The translations under genes were made by a program, and so were the position numbers. A stretch of 64,000 nt of DNA, taken from assembly GCA_949878435.1 (NCBI GenBank), contig CATLAK010000003.1, forward strand, positions 224,186-288,185. The letters are read 5' to 3'. The notes beneath the pieces were generated by a model. That model was not told where the DNA came from, searched no databases, and worked only from the letters and a program-made list of their open reading frames with translations. Shown here one piece after another: positions 27,838-35,731 of this stretch; the stretch's first letter is position 1, and each line of letters opens with the position of its first letter. This DNA is from an uncultured Lachnospiraceae bacterium. Its GTDB lineage: Bacteria > Bacillota > Clostridia > Lachnospirales > Lachnospiraceae.

Positions 27838-28362
27838 TTATTCAAATTCTACGATTCCGATGTAAGGAAGATTCCTGTACTTCTGGGCATAATCCAATCC
27901 ATATCCCACTACGAACTCATCCGGAATCTGAAAACCCGTATAATCTACATGGACATCCACGACCCTTCGGTCAGGCTTATCGAGCAGCGTACACAGTTTG
28001 ATGCTTGCAGGCTTTCTCTCCTTGAGCAGATCCAGCATATAGCTTAACGTGCGGCCTGAATCTACGATATCCTCTATCACGATAACATCCTTTCCCATAA
28101 TAGGCTCATCCAGATCCTTTACGATCCTTACCACACCGCTCGACTTGGTCTGGCTTCCATAACTGGACACAGACATAAAGTCTAAGGAAACCGGCACCGT
28201 GATTCTCTTTGCCAGTTCACACATAAAAAAGCTCCCGCCCTTTAAAGCACAGATCAAATGAACCTGTCTGCCTTCATAATCCTTACTGATCTGTTCACCG
28301 ATCTGCTTGATTTTGGCATCTACTTCCTCCTCCGAAAGCAGTACCTTGATTGTTTCAGCCAT
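27838..28362 (-). CDS. hpt: Hypoxanthine phosphoribosyltransferase
   Basis: A 174-residue purine salvage enzyme. The phosphoribosyl-pyrophosphate loop is VIVIEDIVDSGRTL, and LICALKGGSFF near residue 40 and PDEFVVGYGLDYAQKYRNLP near the C terminus match HPRT. It turns hypoxanthine and guanine into IMP and GMP. I start it at ATG 28362 behind AAAGGAG. Its place between tilS and ftsH is conserved in Firmicutes. Confidence 0.96.
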   Translation of the reverse strand: MAETIKVLLSEEEVDAKIKQIGEQISKDYEGRQVHLICALKGGSFFMCELAKRITVPVSLDFMSVSSYGSQTKSSGVVRIVKDLDEPIMGKDVIVIEDIVDSGRTLSYMLDLLKERKPASIKLCTLLDKPDRRVVDVHVDYTGFQIPDEFVVGYGLDYAQKYRNLPYIGIVEFE

Positions 28363-28419
28363 ACTACCAGCTCCTTTCTCTTTTATGACCGATACGCCTT
28401 TTGTATCCGCCACTCGTAT

Positions 28420-29844
28420 CTATCCTTCACAACCGCCTACTACCTTTACAGCCACCTGCAAAACAGTCCTGGTATTCTTATGTATCTTATAATATTCGCT
28501 TATCCGGTAACCAGGAATCCACATAACATGGCTTCCTTCTGTCAGCAGGTATATCCTGCTTCTATCTTCCCTTGGAACCTTTTCATTTACAAAATAATCC
28601 TGCAGGGATTTGTGTCCCATCTGCTGATTGATTGTAAGGTAATCCCCGGGTCTTTTGGTCCGAAACATAACAGACGAAGTTATTTTATCATAATCGAACC
28701 ATTTCGTATACGTTTTTTGTGGAATATTTTGTGAATCTTTTCGGGAAAACACTGTAAATTCCGCCTTCCCGAGTCCCGGTATGCATACAGTGAAAGGCTT
28801 AAGAAGCGGAAGCGGTATCTGGTATGTTTCTTCCTCCTGCTGCCCGGGAAATTCCCTATCTTTTCTTTTCTCCTTCCTTTGTATCATACCCAATTCATAT
28901 TTTTTATAAACCGTGATGTCATAAGGAAGGTGTATTTCCTTATTTCCCTCCCCCTCAAAGAGCATCTCCATGCTTTTAATATGGGCGGCGGTGATGTCCT
29001 TTTTGCATCCTGCTGCCATTGCCACACTTTCCAAAAGGATCCTCCCCCTGATATAGGCATCTTCTTTTAAAAATTCCGGTATCTTTATGATGACTTTGCG
29101 ATGTTCTTTTTCCTTAAGGGCACACCGCTTCATTGCCTCTGCGGTCTGCCTTCTGATATACTCCTCTGCACCCAAGAACTGATCTGCCGCCCGGTTCATA
29201 TTGACCACCGCTCCCTTGCAGATTTCCTTTTCCGCGTAGGTTAAGATATGGTGTCTGATACGATTTCTGGTATACAGATCTTCCGCATTGGTGCTGTCCT
29301 GACAAAAAGAGATTCCTTTTGCCTCCAGCCACCTTTCTATTTCTTCCCTTTTAAGGCATAAAAGCGGGCGGATGACCTTTCCATTTACCGGGGGGATTCC
29401 CCCTGCTCCTGCAAGCCCTGTTCCTCGGAACAGGTGGAACAGCATCGTCTCCGCCCTGTCATTGCTGTTGTGGGCGACTGCAATCCTTCCCTGTTTATCC
29501 GAAAGAGCCTCTTCAAACGCCTGGTACCTGACCTCTCTCCCTGCTTCCTCCTCACTGATGCCGCGCGCCTTTGCCCTTTCCTTTATATCTGCTTCCACAA
29601 GATGAAAAGGAACGCCTTCCTTCTCACACAATTCTTTTACAAAACAGGCATCCTCTGCCGCATCCTGCCGGATGCCATGATTGATGTGCACCACCTCTAA
29701 GGAAAATGGGATCTGTCTTTGTATTTCAAGCAGCATAAAAAGGAGGCAGACAGAATCTGCGCCCCCTGAAACTCCTGCCACTATGGTATCTTTCGATGCA
29801 ATCATCTGATACTTTTCAATATACGCCAGTACTTTCTTAATCAT
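28420..29844 (-). CDS. tilS: tRNA(Ile)-lysidine synthase
   Basis: A 474-residue enzyme that adds lysine to C34 of the AUA-reading tRNA-Ile. The ATP-pyrophosphatase loop SGGADS is near residue 24, followed by HINHGIR and HNSNDRAET; a linker and the C-terminal TilS domain (TKRPGDYLTI...KSLQDYFVNEKVPR) follow. I place the start at ATG 29844 by family length; its ribosome site is weak, and a longer frame overlapping the upstream gene is less likely. It belongs to the spoIIE-tilS-hpt-ftsH series. Confidence 0.94.
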   Translation of the reverse strand: MIKKVLAYIEKYQMIASKDTIVAGVSGGADSVCLLFMLLEIQRQIPFSLEVVHINHGIRQDAAEDACFVKELCEKEGVPFHLVEADIKERAKARGISEEEAGREVRYQAFEEALSDKQGRIAVAHNSNDRAETMLFHLFRGTGLAGAGGIPPVNGKVIRPLLCLKREEIERWLEAKGISFCQDSTNAEDLYTRNRIRHHILTYAEKEICKGAVVNMNRAADQFLGAEEYIRRQTAEAMKRCALKEKEHRKVIIKIPEFLKEDAYIRGRILLESVAMAAGCKKDITAAHIKSMEMLFEGEGNKEIHLPYDITVYKKYELGMIQRKEKRKDREFPGQQEEETYQIPLPLLKPFTVCIPGLGKAEFTVFSRKDSQNIPQKTYTKWFDYDKITSSVMFRTKRPGDYLTINQQMGHKSLQDYFVNEKVPREDRSRIYLLTEGSHVMWIPGYRISEYYKIHKNTRTVLQVAVKVVGGCEG

Positions 29845-29882
29845 ACTATTAATATAGCGGAAATACAGGGAAAAAGAAAGAG

Positions 29883-31088
29883 TCAATCCTCCTTTTTCCA
29901 TATTCCTATCACTAAAATCGTCATATCATCCCGAATGCGCCCCCTGCACTGGTGAATACAGAAATTCAATATGGCATTTGCCATCTCTCCGGGATTTTCC
30001 AAATTTGTACTGCCGATGATTTCAGAGAGCATGTCCTCGCCGATTCCCTGGGAAAGTGCATCCAGCACCCCGTCCGATACCATGACGATATAGTCTCCAT
30101 CCATCAGTGTCCTGCCCACCGCTTCCATATCCGGCTTCTGGAAAATGCCAAGGGGCAGATTACCGGAAGAAATTCTGTCCACCAAGTGCTGGCGCTTAAT
30201 ATAAGAACTGGCGCTTCCCACTTTTACAAACCGGCATTCCCCGCTGTACAAATCCATGCTGCACAGATCCAGCGTGGACATATTGGAATTTTCTTCCCCC
30301 GTAAGGAGCGCATTGTTGATCATCTGAATCGCCATTTCCATTTGGAATCCTGCCTCTAAGAACTTTTGCATCAATTCCACCACCATGGTACTGTCGCTGC
30401 ATGCCTTGTCCCCCGACCCCATTCCATCAGAGAGCACCGCAGTCAGATTTCCCGCTCCCGCACGGAAAAATGCATAATTATCCCCCGAAATCTTTTCCGT
30501 CTCCTTCACTGCGCTTGCCACCCCTGTCAGTACATGGAACCTTGCCTCCTCCACATAATAAAAGGTCTTCCAGTCTGCCCCCACGAAAAAGGCGTTATCC
30601 TGGGCGCTCACAAGGCGCATATTTAAAAGCACAGAGAGAAGATCCCCGATCTCCTCCGAAGACAAATTGTTTTTCTTTATATTTCTCATGGTGAGCGATA
30701 CTTCCATCCGGCCCGCCTCATTTTCAATCAGATATAGATTCTTAAGCTGGATATCCACTTCGCGGAGTGCATGAGAAATCTGCTTGAAGCGCCGCTCCCC
30801 CATGGGCACACATTTTCTTGACTCTTCTGCAAGCTGTGTCATGATCTGTGCCATTTCCTGAAGATGCTCCACCATCAGATTCTTATTTTCATTAAGGCGC
30901 TTCTGCCATATGTAGTCTTTTCTGTCTGCACCTTCTTCTCCTGCCACGATTCCCCTGCCCCGTTCCGTTTCCCTGAAGCTCTCTGCCAATTCTCTGATGG
31001 AATCCGCATAGGTGAGCAGTTTTCTTCTTCCATACTCCGGCAGTATACTGTTAAATTCTTCTCTTTCGCCTGATATCTGTCTTTTCAT
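29883..31088 (-). CDS. SpoIIE-like PP2C phosphatase without membrane domain
   Basis: A 401-residue soluble protein. The C-terminal half is a PP2C phosphatase of the SpoIIE type (GDNYAFFRAG, VLSDGMGSGDKA, MVSDGVLDAL, DDMTILVIGI), with the metal-binding aspartates present. The N-terminal half is charged and helical. SpoIIE of Bacillus and many clostridia has about 800 residues with ten N-terminal helices; none are seen here, and the upstream DNA does not supply them. The position next to divIC and tilS is the true spoIIE locus. It may dephosphorylate SpoIIAA from the cytosol. ATG 31088 follows CAGGAGGAAG. Confidence 0.88.
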   Translation of the reverse strand: MKRQISGEREEFNSILPEYGRRKLLTYADSIRELAESFRETERGRGIVAGEEGADRKDYIWQKRLNENKNLMVEHLQEMAQIMTQLAEESRKCVPMGERRFKQISHALREVDIQLKNLYLIENEAGRMEVSLTMRNIKKNNLSSEEIGDLLSVLLNMRLVSAQDNAFFVGADWKTFYYVEEARFHVLTGVASAVKETEKISGDNYAFFRAGAGNLTAVLSDGMGSGDKACSDSTMVVELMQKFLEAGFQMEMAIQMINNALLTGEENSNMSTLDLCSMDLYSGECRFVKVGSASSYIKRQHLVDRISSGNLPLGIFQKPDMEAVGRTLMDGDYIVMVSDGVLDALSQGIGEDMLSEIIGSTNLENPGEMANAILNFCIHQCRGRIRDDMTILVIGIWKKED

Positions 31089-31177
31089 AACCGCTTCCTC
31101 CTGCAAAGGATTATTATACACAGTAAGCAGAACGGATTTTGTCAGAAAAGCGTATCAAAAACAGAAAATATTTTGAC

Positions 31178-31206
31178 AAAAAAAGCAGGCGTTTCATCCG
31201 CCTGCC
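31178..31206 (-). terminator. Terminator directly after divIC
   Basis: GGCAGGCGG and CGCCTGC pair on the minus strand and are followed by seven T. It begins right after the divIC stop and separates it from the spoIIE-like gene. Confidence 0.9.
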
Positions 31207-31512
31207 TTAGTTCTCATCTTCAAATAGAATCTCGCCCTCATATACCAGTCCAAGTTTGTCTCTTGCCACCTCTTCGATGTACTTTTTGGTGTGGGTATAT
31301 TTCTCAAACTCTTCTATTTCCTGCGCCCGCTCCTGCTCAGCAGCAATCTGTTCCTCCAATGCCGCTTCCTTTTGCTGGTAAGATTCCTTTTTCGCCATCA
31401 GACCTATACTGTTGAAAGCTACCACGATCAGCAGCATCACCACCACCAGCGAAACCAAAAACATGCCAAAACGGTTCTGCCGCCTTTTTCTGTACGCAAC
31501 TTTCCTTGCCAT
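31207..31512 (-). CDS. divIC: Septum formation initiator (DivIC/FtsB family)
   Basis: A 101-residue bitopic protein: basic N terminus (ARKVAYRKRRQNR), one membrane helix near 16-38, then a coiled coil (EAALEEQIAAEQERAQEIEEFEKY) and the short conserved end (KKYIEEVARDKLGLVYEGEI). It joins FtsL and DivIB in the division complex. Its place after yabQ is conserved. Confidence 0.93.
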   Translation of the reverse strand: MARKVAYRKRRQNRFGMFLVSLVVVMLLIVVAFNSIGLMAKKESYQQKEAALEEQIAAEQERAQEIEEFEKYTHTKKYIEEVARDKLGLVYEGEILFEDEN

Positions 31513-31553
31513 ACAAACCCCTTCATTCTTTCATATCCCGAGGATATCACTTG

Positions 31554-32042
31554 CTAATGTTTACGTAATGTTATTTTAAGTAATTTTATTCTTTCCGTCA
31601 ACTTGTTTTTCACACATTTCCCTGCTTTCCTTCCCTTCCCGGAAGAAAACTTAGCGGCTCTGCCTATCTTTCGGCATACAAACCGGAAAGGCTTTAGCAC
31701 AATCCTGATCATGCGAAACAGCACCCGGAAAATACGTGCTATCATTGCCGAGAGGAAATTCACTAACGGACGGCTGATGCTCTTTTTGTATGCAAGCATC
31801 CCAAGGGTAGCGCCAAACACGGCAAACCACCTTAAAATCCCGTTATTTTCCTCATAAAGCATATAAAATACGCCGATGGCACAGGCAATCCAAAAAATCA
31901 GATCCTCCAGGGAAATCAGAAAGAGACTGTGCCTTATCAGTCTGCGCAAAATCAAAAAACCATCATACACAAATGTTATTGCTATCCCCAGCAGGAAGGA
32001 GTGCAGGAGAAAGACTACCTCATTTATTATATTCTGGCTCAT
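31554..32042 (-). CDS. yabQ: Spore cortex biosynthesis protein YabQ
   Basis: About 162 residues, starting MSQNIINEVVFLLHSFLLG. Hydrophobic segments lie near 8-30, 45-62 and 68-85, then a very basic tail (FSSGKGRKAGKCVKNKLTERIK). YabQ is a membrane protein needed for spore cortex formation. It begins within 10 bases of the yabP stop; either ATG 32042 or an in-frame GTG 32048 could be the start. Identified by fold and place between yabP and divIC. Confidence 0.88.
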   Translation of the reverse strand: MSQNIINEVVFLLHSFLLGIAITFVYDGFLILRRLIRHSLFLISLEDLIFWIACAIGVFYMLYEENNGILRWFAVFGATLGMLAYKKSISRPLVNFLSAMIARIFRVLFRMIRIVLKPFRFVCRKIGRAAKFSSGKGRKAGKCVKNKLTERIKLLKITLRKH

Positions 32043-32048
32043 AAACAC

Positions 32049-32339
32049 CTACTTGAACAATCTCGACAGCAAAGACTCTCCCTTAGCGCTCATACTTGAC
32101 TGCTCCGAATAAGTAAAACTGTCGATCCTTCCGTCAATATCTACTTCTCCCTTATCCAGTGTGAGCCTGTTCACGTGAAGCTCCATCCCTTTGATCATCA
32201 GCATGCCCTGTTCCGTCTCCAAAATGATCTCATGCTCATCAAAGGACAGAACATCATTGACACCCGTAAGATTACAGCTCCTTCTATTATTCAGTATCAG
32301 CTTATGCGCACGCTTATTTACATTGGTCAAATCTTCCAT
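32049..32339 (-). CDS. yabP: Sporulation protein YabP
   Basis: A 96-residue protein (NNRRSCNLTGVNDVLSFDEHEIILETEQGMLMIKG, HVNRLTLDKGEVDIDGRIDS) typical of the YabP/YqfC family of mother-cell sporulation proteins. Its ribosome site AGGAG, 7 bases from the ATG, is buried in the 3' arm of a 20-base hairpin, so translation from long transcripts should be poor. It is followed without a gap by yabQ. Confidence 0.92.
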   Translation of the reverse strand: MEDLTNVNKRAHKLILNNRRSCNLTGVNDVLSFDEHEIILETEQGMLMIKGMELHVNRLTLDKGEVDIDGRIDSFTYSEQSSMSAKGESLLSRLFK

Positions 32340-32342
32340 GAT

Positions 32343-32388
32343 AAGTCTCCTGATACAATCTTCTCTAAAAGATTATATTAGGAGACTT
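32343..32388 (-). promoter_or_regulatory. Hairpin masking the yabP ribosome binding site
   Basis: Two 20-base arms (32343-32362 and 32369-32388) match at 18 of 20 positions around a 6-base loop. On the minus strand the second arm contains AGGAG, the yabP ribosome site. The first arm contains TATAAT (32372-32377), so a promoter there would start RNA after the first arm and leave the site free. No clear -35 is visible. Confidence 0.75.
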
Positions 32389-32425
32389 GCTCATCTAGAA
32401 TCAATTTTGCAAAAATCATAAAGAA

Positions 32426-32665
32426 TTATAGATATCGGAACAATTCCTTCGCTTCTTCCTTCCTGACCGTCTCCTGCACGCTCAAAACTTCTACCCTCAC
32501 ATCCTTATTTCCGAATGCGATCGTTATGACATCGCCTTCCTTTACATTGGCGGATGCCTTTGCCGGCTTGTCATTGATAAGAACCCTCCCGGCATCACAT
32601 GCCTCATTGGCAACTGTCCTTCTCTTAATCAGCCGGGAAACCTTTAAATATTTATCTAATCTCAT
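32426..32665 (-). CDS. rqcP: S4-domain protein RqcP (YabO)
   Basis: A 79-residue S4 RNA-binding protein beginning MRLDKYLKVSRLIKRRTVANEACDAG and continuing VLINDKPAKASANVKEGD. RqcP binds the stalled 50S subunit with RqcH and drives poly-alanine tailing in ribosome quality control. The gene sits between hup and yabP as in Bacillus. It starts 20 bases after a hup terminator, so it depends on readthrough or a promoter I cannot pick out. Confidence 0.95.
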   Translation of the reverse strand: MRLDKYLKVSRLIKRRTVANEACDAGRVLINDKPAKASANVKEGDVITIAFGNKDVRVEVLSVQETVRKEEAKELFRYL

Positions 32666-32685
32666 ATAATTCCTTTCCTGATAGC

Positions 32686-32710
32686 AAAAAGGACCTGCGA
32701 TGCAGGTCCC
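32686..32710 (-). terminator. Terminator after hup
   Basis: GGACCTGC and GCAGGTCC pair around ATC on the minus strand, followed by five T. It lies between hup and rqcP. Confidence 0.9.
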
Positions 32711-32725
32711 TTCTAATCCTTCGTC

Positions 32726-33001
32726 TTATTCGTTTACTAAATCCTTTAAAGCCTTACCAGCTTTGAATTTAGGTGCCTTGGAAGCTGCAATAGGCATAAC
32801 CTCGCCAGTCTGAGGATTTCTTCCTTCTCTTGCTGCTCTCTTGGATACTTCAAATGTACCAAAGCCAACCAACTGAACCTTTCCGTCTTTCTTTAATTCG
32901 TCGGATACAACATCAACAAAAGCCTTTAAAGCCTTCTCTGCATCTTTCCTGGATATTTCGGCCTGATCTGCCATAGCTGCGATTAACTCTGTTTTGTTCA
33001 T
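32726..33001 (-). CDS. hup: HU family DNA-binding protein
   Basis: A 91-residue nucleoid protein with the full HU sequence pattern: MNKTELIAAMADQ, LVGFGTFEVSKRAAREGRNPQTGE, IAASKAPKFKAGKALKDLV. It has the arm prolines and DNA-contact arginines. GAGGAGG lies upstream of the ATG. A consensus promoter (33068-33096) and a terminator make it a highly expressed single gene. Confidence 0.98.
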   Translation of the reverse strand: MNKTELIAAMADQAEISRKDAEKALKAFVDVVSDELKKDGKVQLVGFGTFEVSKRAAREGRNPQTGEVMPIAASKAPKFKAGKALKDLVNE

Positions 33002-33067
33002 TTCGAACTCCTCCTCTTTATATGAGTGTTTTTTTCATAGATGTCTCTTTTGAAACGCCTATATTTA

Positions 33068-33096
33068 TATATAGCGTCTTTAAACCTATTTGTCAA
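33068..33096 (-). promoter_or_regulatory. hup promoter
   Basis: TTGACA (33091-33096), 17-base spacer, TATATA (33068-33073) on the minus strand, about 70 bases before the hup start. Confidence 0.85.
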
Positions 33097-33148
33097 GAAA
33101 TATTTCCTGTTTATCCACTTTTTATGCGGTTTTTGCGGATTTTTCCAT

Positions 33149-34552
33149 CTATTTCCTATCAACAATCGAATTATCGCTTACCGAATTACCGCTAATTGTA
33201 TTGCCGCTCACAGTTTCCTTTATCAGTCTGTTGCCGCTTACCGTATAATTTCCCAAAATGTCCTCTGCATTTTCAGGATCCAGATTCGGGAAAGAATAGG
33301 TCACATTCTGATTATCATCGGGAACCGTAATACTATAGCTTCTGGTGATATACCCTGTCTTCCTCAGCGTGATCGTGTGCTCTCCAGCCGTTTTTGTGTA
33401 AGTGACCGGTGCAATTCCTTTATACATATTGTCCTGATATACATCCACCCCTGCCGGTGCTTCAATCGTGATTGTGTTCTCTTTATTTGTACTTGGCGTG
33501 ATAGCGTTTCCTGAAACCGTGCCGCTCTGGCTCTCCTCTAAATTCATTCTGACCGTCATCGTCTCCCCATCCACCTCAAAGTACTCTGAAAGGGTATCAT
33601 ACCCTGAAGCCTTTGCCGTAATCTGATGAAGCCCAATGGGGAGTCTGACAGGATAAGCGGTATCTACCTTATCATCATCCACATACACTGCCGCCGACTC
33701 TGGTATAATCTCAAATTTAACCACACCGCTGGTCGGTTCCGGTATCTTGATATCTTTAAGATCAAGCACCGTCTCTTTATTTCTCTCGATAGTGACCTCC
33801 CGCGTTTCATCTATTCCTTCGCTGGTGAGCCTGACGCTGTATCTTCCTTCAGGCAAAGTAAAGAGCATATCCGGCGCAATCTGGGAAATAACGGTTTGTC
33901 CGATTTCAATCCATCCTCCCAAAACAGCATCGTCATTTACAAGATCCAGATAGCCATGTCCCCTGTCCACGGTAATGCTTACGACCTCATGTCCTTTTCC
34001 CCTGATAGTAAGCACATCCTGACGGATAATCTGATCCGCCGTAATCGATCTGCCATCCGAAAACGCCAGCACTTCTTCATCCATGCTGTATACTTCATCG
34101 CCGATGGAAACGCTTCCCTTTCCTGTGTCCAGATTATATTTCACGACGCCTTCATAACTCCATGCGTCTCCGGAAAGCGTAACGGAACCTGCCCTGCTAA
34201 GCTCGCTGTTATAGGTAAGATCCGCAACATCTCCTGCCCTAAGCTGCGCCATGCTCATAGCGCTGCCGTACTTATCCTGCACCAGCGTGGCTCCGTCGTA
34301 GCTTAATGTTTTATTTTCATTTCTCTCAATCAAATGCACCACTATGGTATGATCCTGCTCATTAACAGACTTGATGACTGCCGATGCCGCAGAAGTATAG
34401 ATATTCACAACCTCCTCCTGCTCACCGTTTTCATAGGCGCTCTCAAAGGTCGATTCATGCGCCATGCTGGCAGCGCTGCACCCTGTCAGTATCAGACACA
34501 GTCCGCAGAGAGATGCTTTGATTATCTTTTGTATTTCGTCTCTATTTCTCAT
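33149..34552 (-). CDS. PEGA-domain lipoprotein with VSGN repeats
   Basis: A 467-residue lipoprotein (lipobox LTGCSA near residue 25). The mature part is beta-rich. Two PEGA domains are clear: one with IIPESAAVYVDDDKVDTAYPVRLPIGLHQITAKASGY near 270-310 and one with EAPAGVDVYQDNMYKGIAPVTY near 365-400. The linker and tail carry SGN repeats (TVSGNAITP; TVSGNRLIKETVSGNTISGNSVSDNS). PEGA domains are surface beta modules often tied to the cell wall. The function is unknown. ATG 34552 follows GAGGA; a longer TTG frame is rejected. Confidence 0.85.
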   Translation of the reverse strand: MRNRDEIQKIIKASLCGLCLILTGCSAASMAHESTFESAYENGEQEEVVNIYTSAASAVIKSVNEQDHTIVVHLIERNENKTLSYDGATLVQDKYGSAMSMAQLRAGDVADLTYNSELSRAGSVTLSGDAWSYEGVVKYNLDTGKGSVSIGDEVYSMDEEVLAFSDGRSITADQIIRQDVLTIRGKGHEVVSITVDRGHGYLDLVNDDAVLGGWIEIGQTVISQIAPDMLFTLPEGRYSVRLTSEGIDETREVTIERNKETVLDLKDIKIPEPTSGVVKFEIIPESAAVYVDDDKVDTAYPVRLPIGLHQITAKASGYDTLSEYFEVDGETMTVRMNLEESQSGTVSGNAITPSTNKENTITIEAPAGVDVYQDNMYKGIAPVTYTKTAGEHTITLRKTGYITRSYSITVPDDNQNVTYSFPNLDPENAEDILGNYTVSGNRLIKETVSGNTISGNSVSDNSIVDRK

Positions 34553-34694
34553 TTTCCGATTCCTCAACTAAACAGCATCCTTACAGTCCGCCATCCGCCG
34601 GCACACATAAATCAGGATGCCCAATTACAATCTGGGTGTTCTCATTTAGAGTATACCACGTCGCCGCAATTAGTCAAACCTTTGTATGAATTTG

Positions 34695-35675
34695 TTAAAA
34701 GCTGGCATACCGATTTTTGAAGCCTCTCAAAAATTCCTGTTTGTCCTTTTCCTGCTCCGCCACTTTATTCAACTTTTCCAGATTTTTCCCAGGGATCCAT
34801 GCTTTGCCGGAATTATAATAAAAATTGACAATCTTCCAGAACTTTTCCGGATAGGCAAGCCGGTAAAACAACTGCTGATATTCTTCTTTTTCCAGCGGGC
34901 GGACTTTCTCATATGCGTCTACCAGTTCATAGCCGATTTCCTCTGCCCATCCGCTCTTTTCAAGGAGTTTTCTCATGAACAAGTAAAGATCCCTGACCGG
35001 GCTTTCGCAAACACATTTTTCAAAATTGATCAAATGCATCTGATCGCCGGCAAGCATAATATTATGATATTGATAATCTCCATGGCAGATGAACTGCTTC
35101 CCCTCTCTTTTTTGATGAAAGCGAAGTTCTTCGGTAAGCTGCAGCGCCAAGTTAAAGAAATAGTCATAATGCTTGATCAGACAGATTTCAAAGTCTGTCT
35201 TCTGCCCTCTGTCCTTTAAGTATTTTCTGACCCTTCTAAGTTCCTTGTTGTGTTTCTCAAATTCCATGTAGGCATAGCGCGGCGCGGCTGCATCCGTCAG
35301 CAGAGAACCCTCTACATAAGATGCATTATGAAACTGGGCAAGCGTCCTTACCGCCTGCCTGCATTCTTCCCTGTCTTTAACGTTGCACTCCCGCCCTTCA
35401 AAATAGGTTTTAAGAATATAAAGTGTTCCATCCTGATCCCGGGTCAGAAGTTCCTGATCTTTGTTTCTAAGGATACTCTCTACATTCGTAAACCCGCGTT
35501 CCTTTACTATGGTAAGCAGCGCATCCTGAAAAACGGCTTTTTCCTTATGCCCTGCATATTCTTTAAAAATAAGGATTCCCTGCTTTGATTCACAAAGAAT
35601 AGCGCCCCGCCCCTTCCAGGTACGAAGCACTTCTATATCATAATTTTCCAGCAGACTGATGCTTCTGTCATTCAC
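34695..35675 (-). CDS. CotS family spore coat protein (kinase-like fold)
   Basis: About 326 residues with an aminoglycoside-kinase-like fold: a nucleotide-lobe start (LRTWKGRGAILCESKQGILIFKEY), the catalytic loop HGDYQYHNIM, and LINFEKC where an active kinase has DFD/DFE. The Asp-to-Asn change at the metal site suggests weak or no kinase activity, as in other CotS/YutH proteins of spore coats. The start is probably GTG 35675, 8 bases after GGGGG; the TTG at 35690 is less good. It stands between the PEGA gene and cca. Confidence 0.85.
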   Translation of the reverse strand: MNDRSISLLENYDIEVLRTWKGRGAILCESKQGILIFKEYAGHKEKAVFQDALLTIVKERGFTNVESILRNKDQELLTRDQDGTLYILKTYFEGRECNVKDREECRQAVRTLAQFHNASYVEGSLLTDAAAPRYAYMEFEKHNKELRRVRKYLKDRGQKTDFEICLIKHYDYFFNLALQLTEELRFHQKREGKQFICHGDYQYHNIMLAGDQMHLINFEKCVCESPVRDLYLFMRKLLEKSGWAEEIGYELVDAYEKVRPLEKEEYQQLFYRLAYPEKFWKIVNFYYNSGKAWIPGKNLEKLNKVAEQEKDKQEFLRGFKNRYASF

Positions 35676-35731
35676 GGCGATTACCCCCAATTTGTGTCAT
35701 ATCCTATCATATGAGTAACCGCCTTAAAGTA

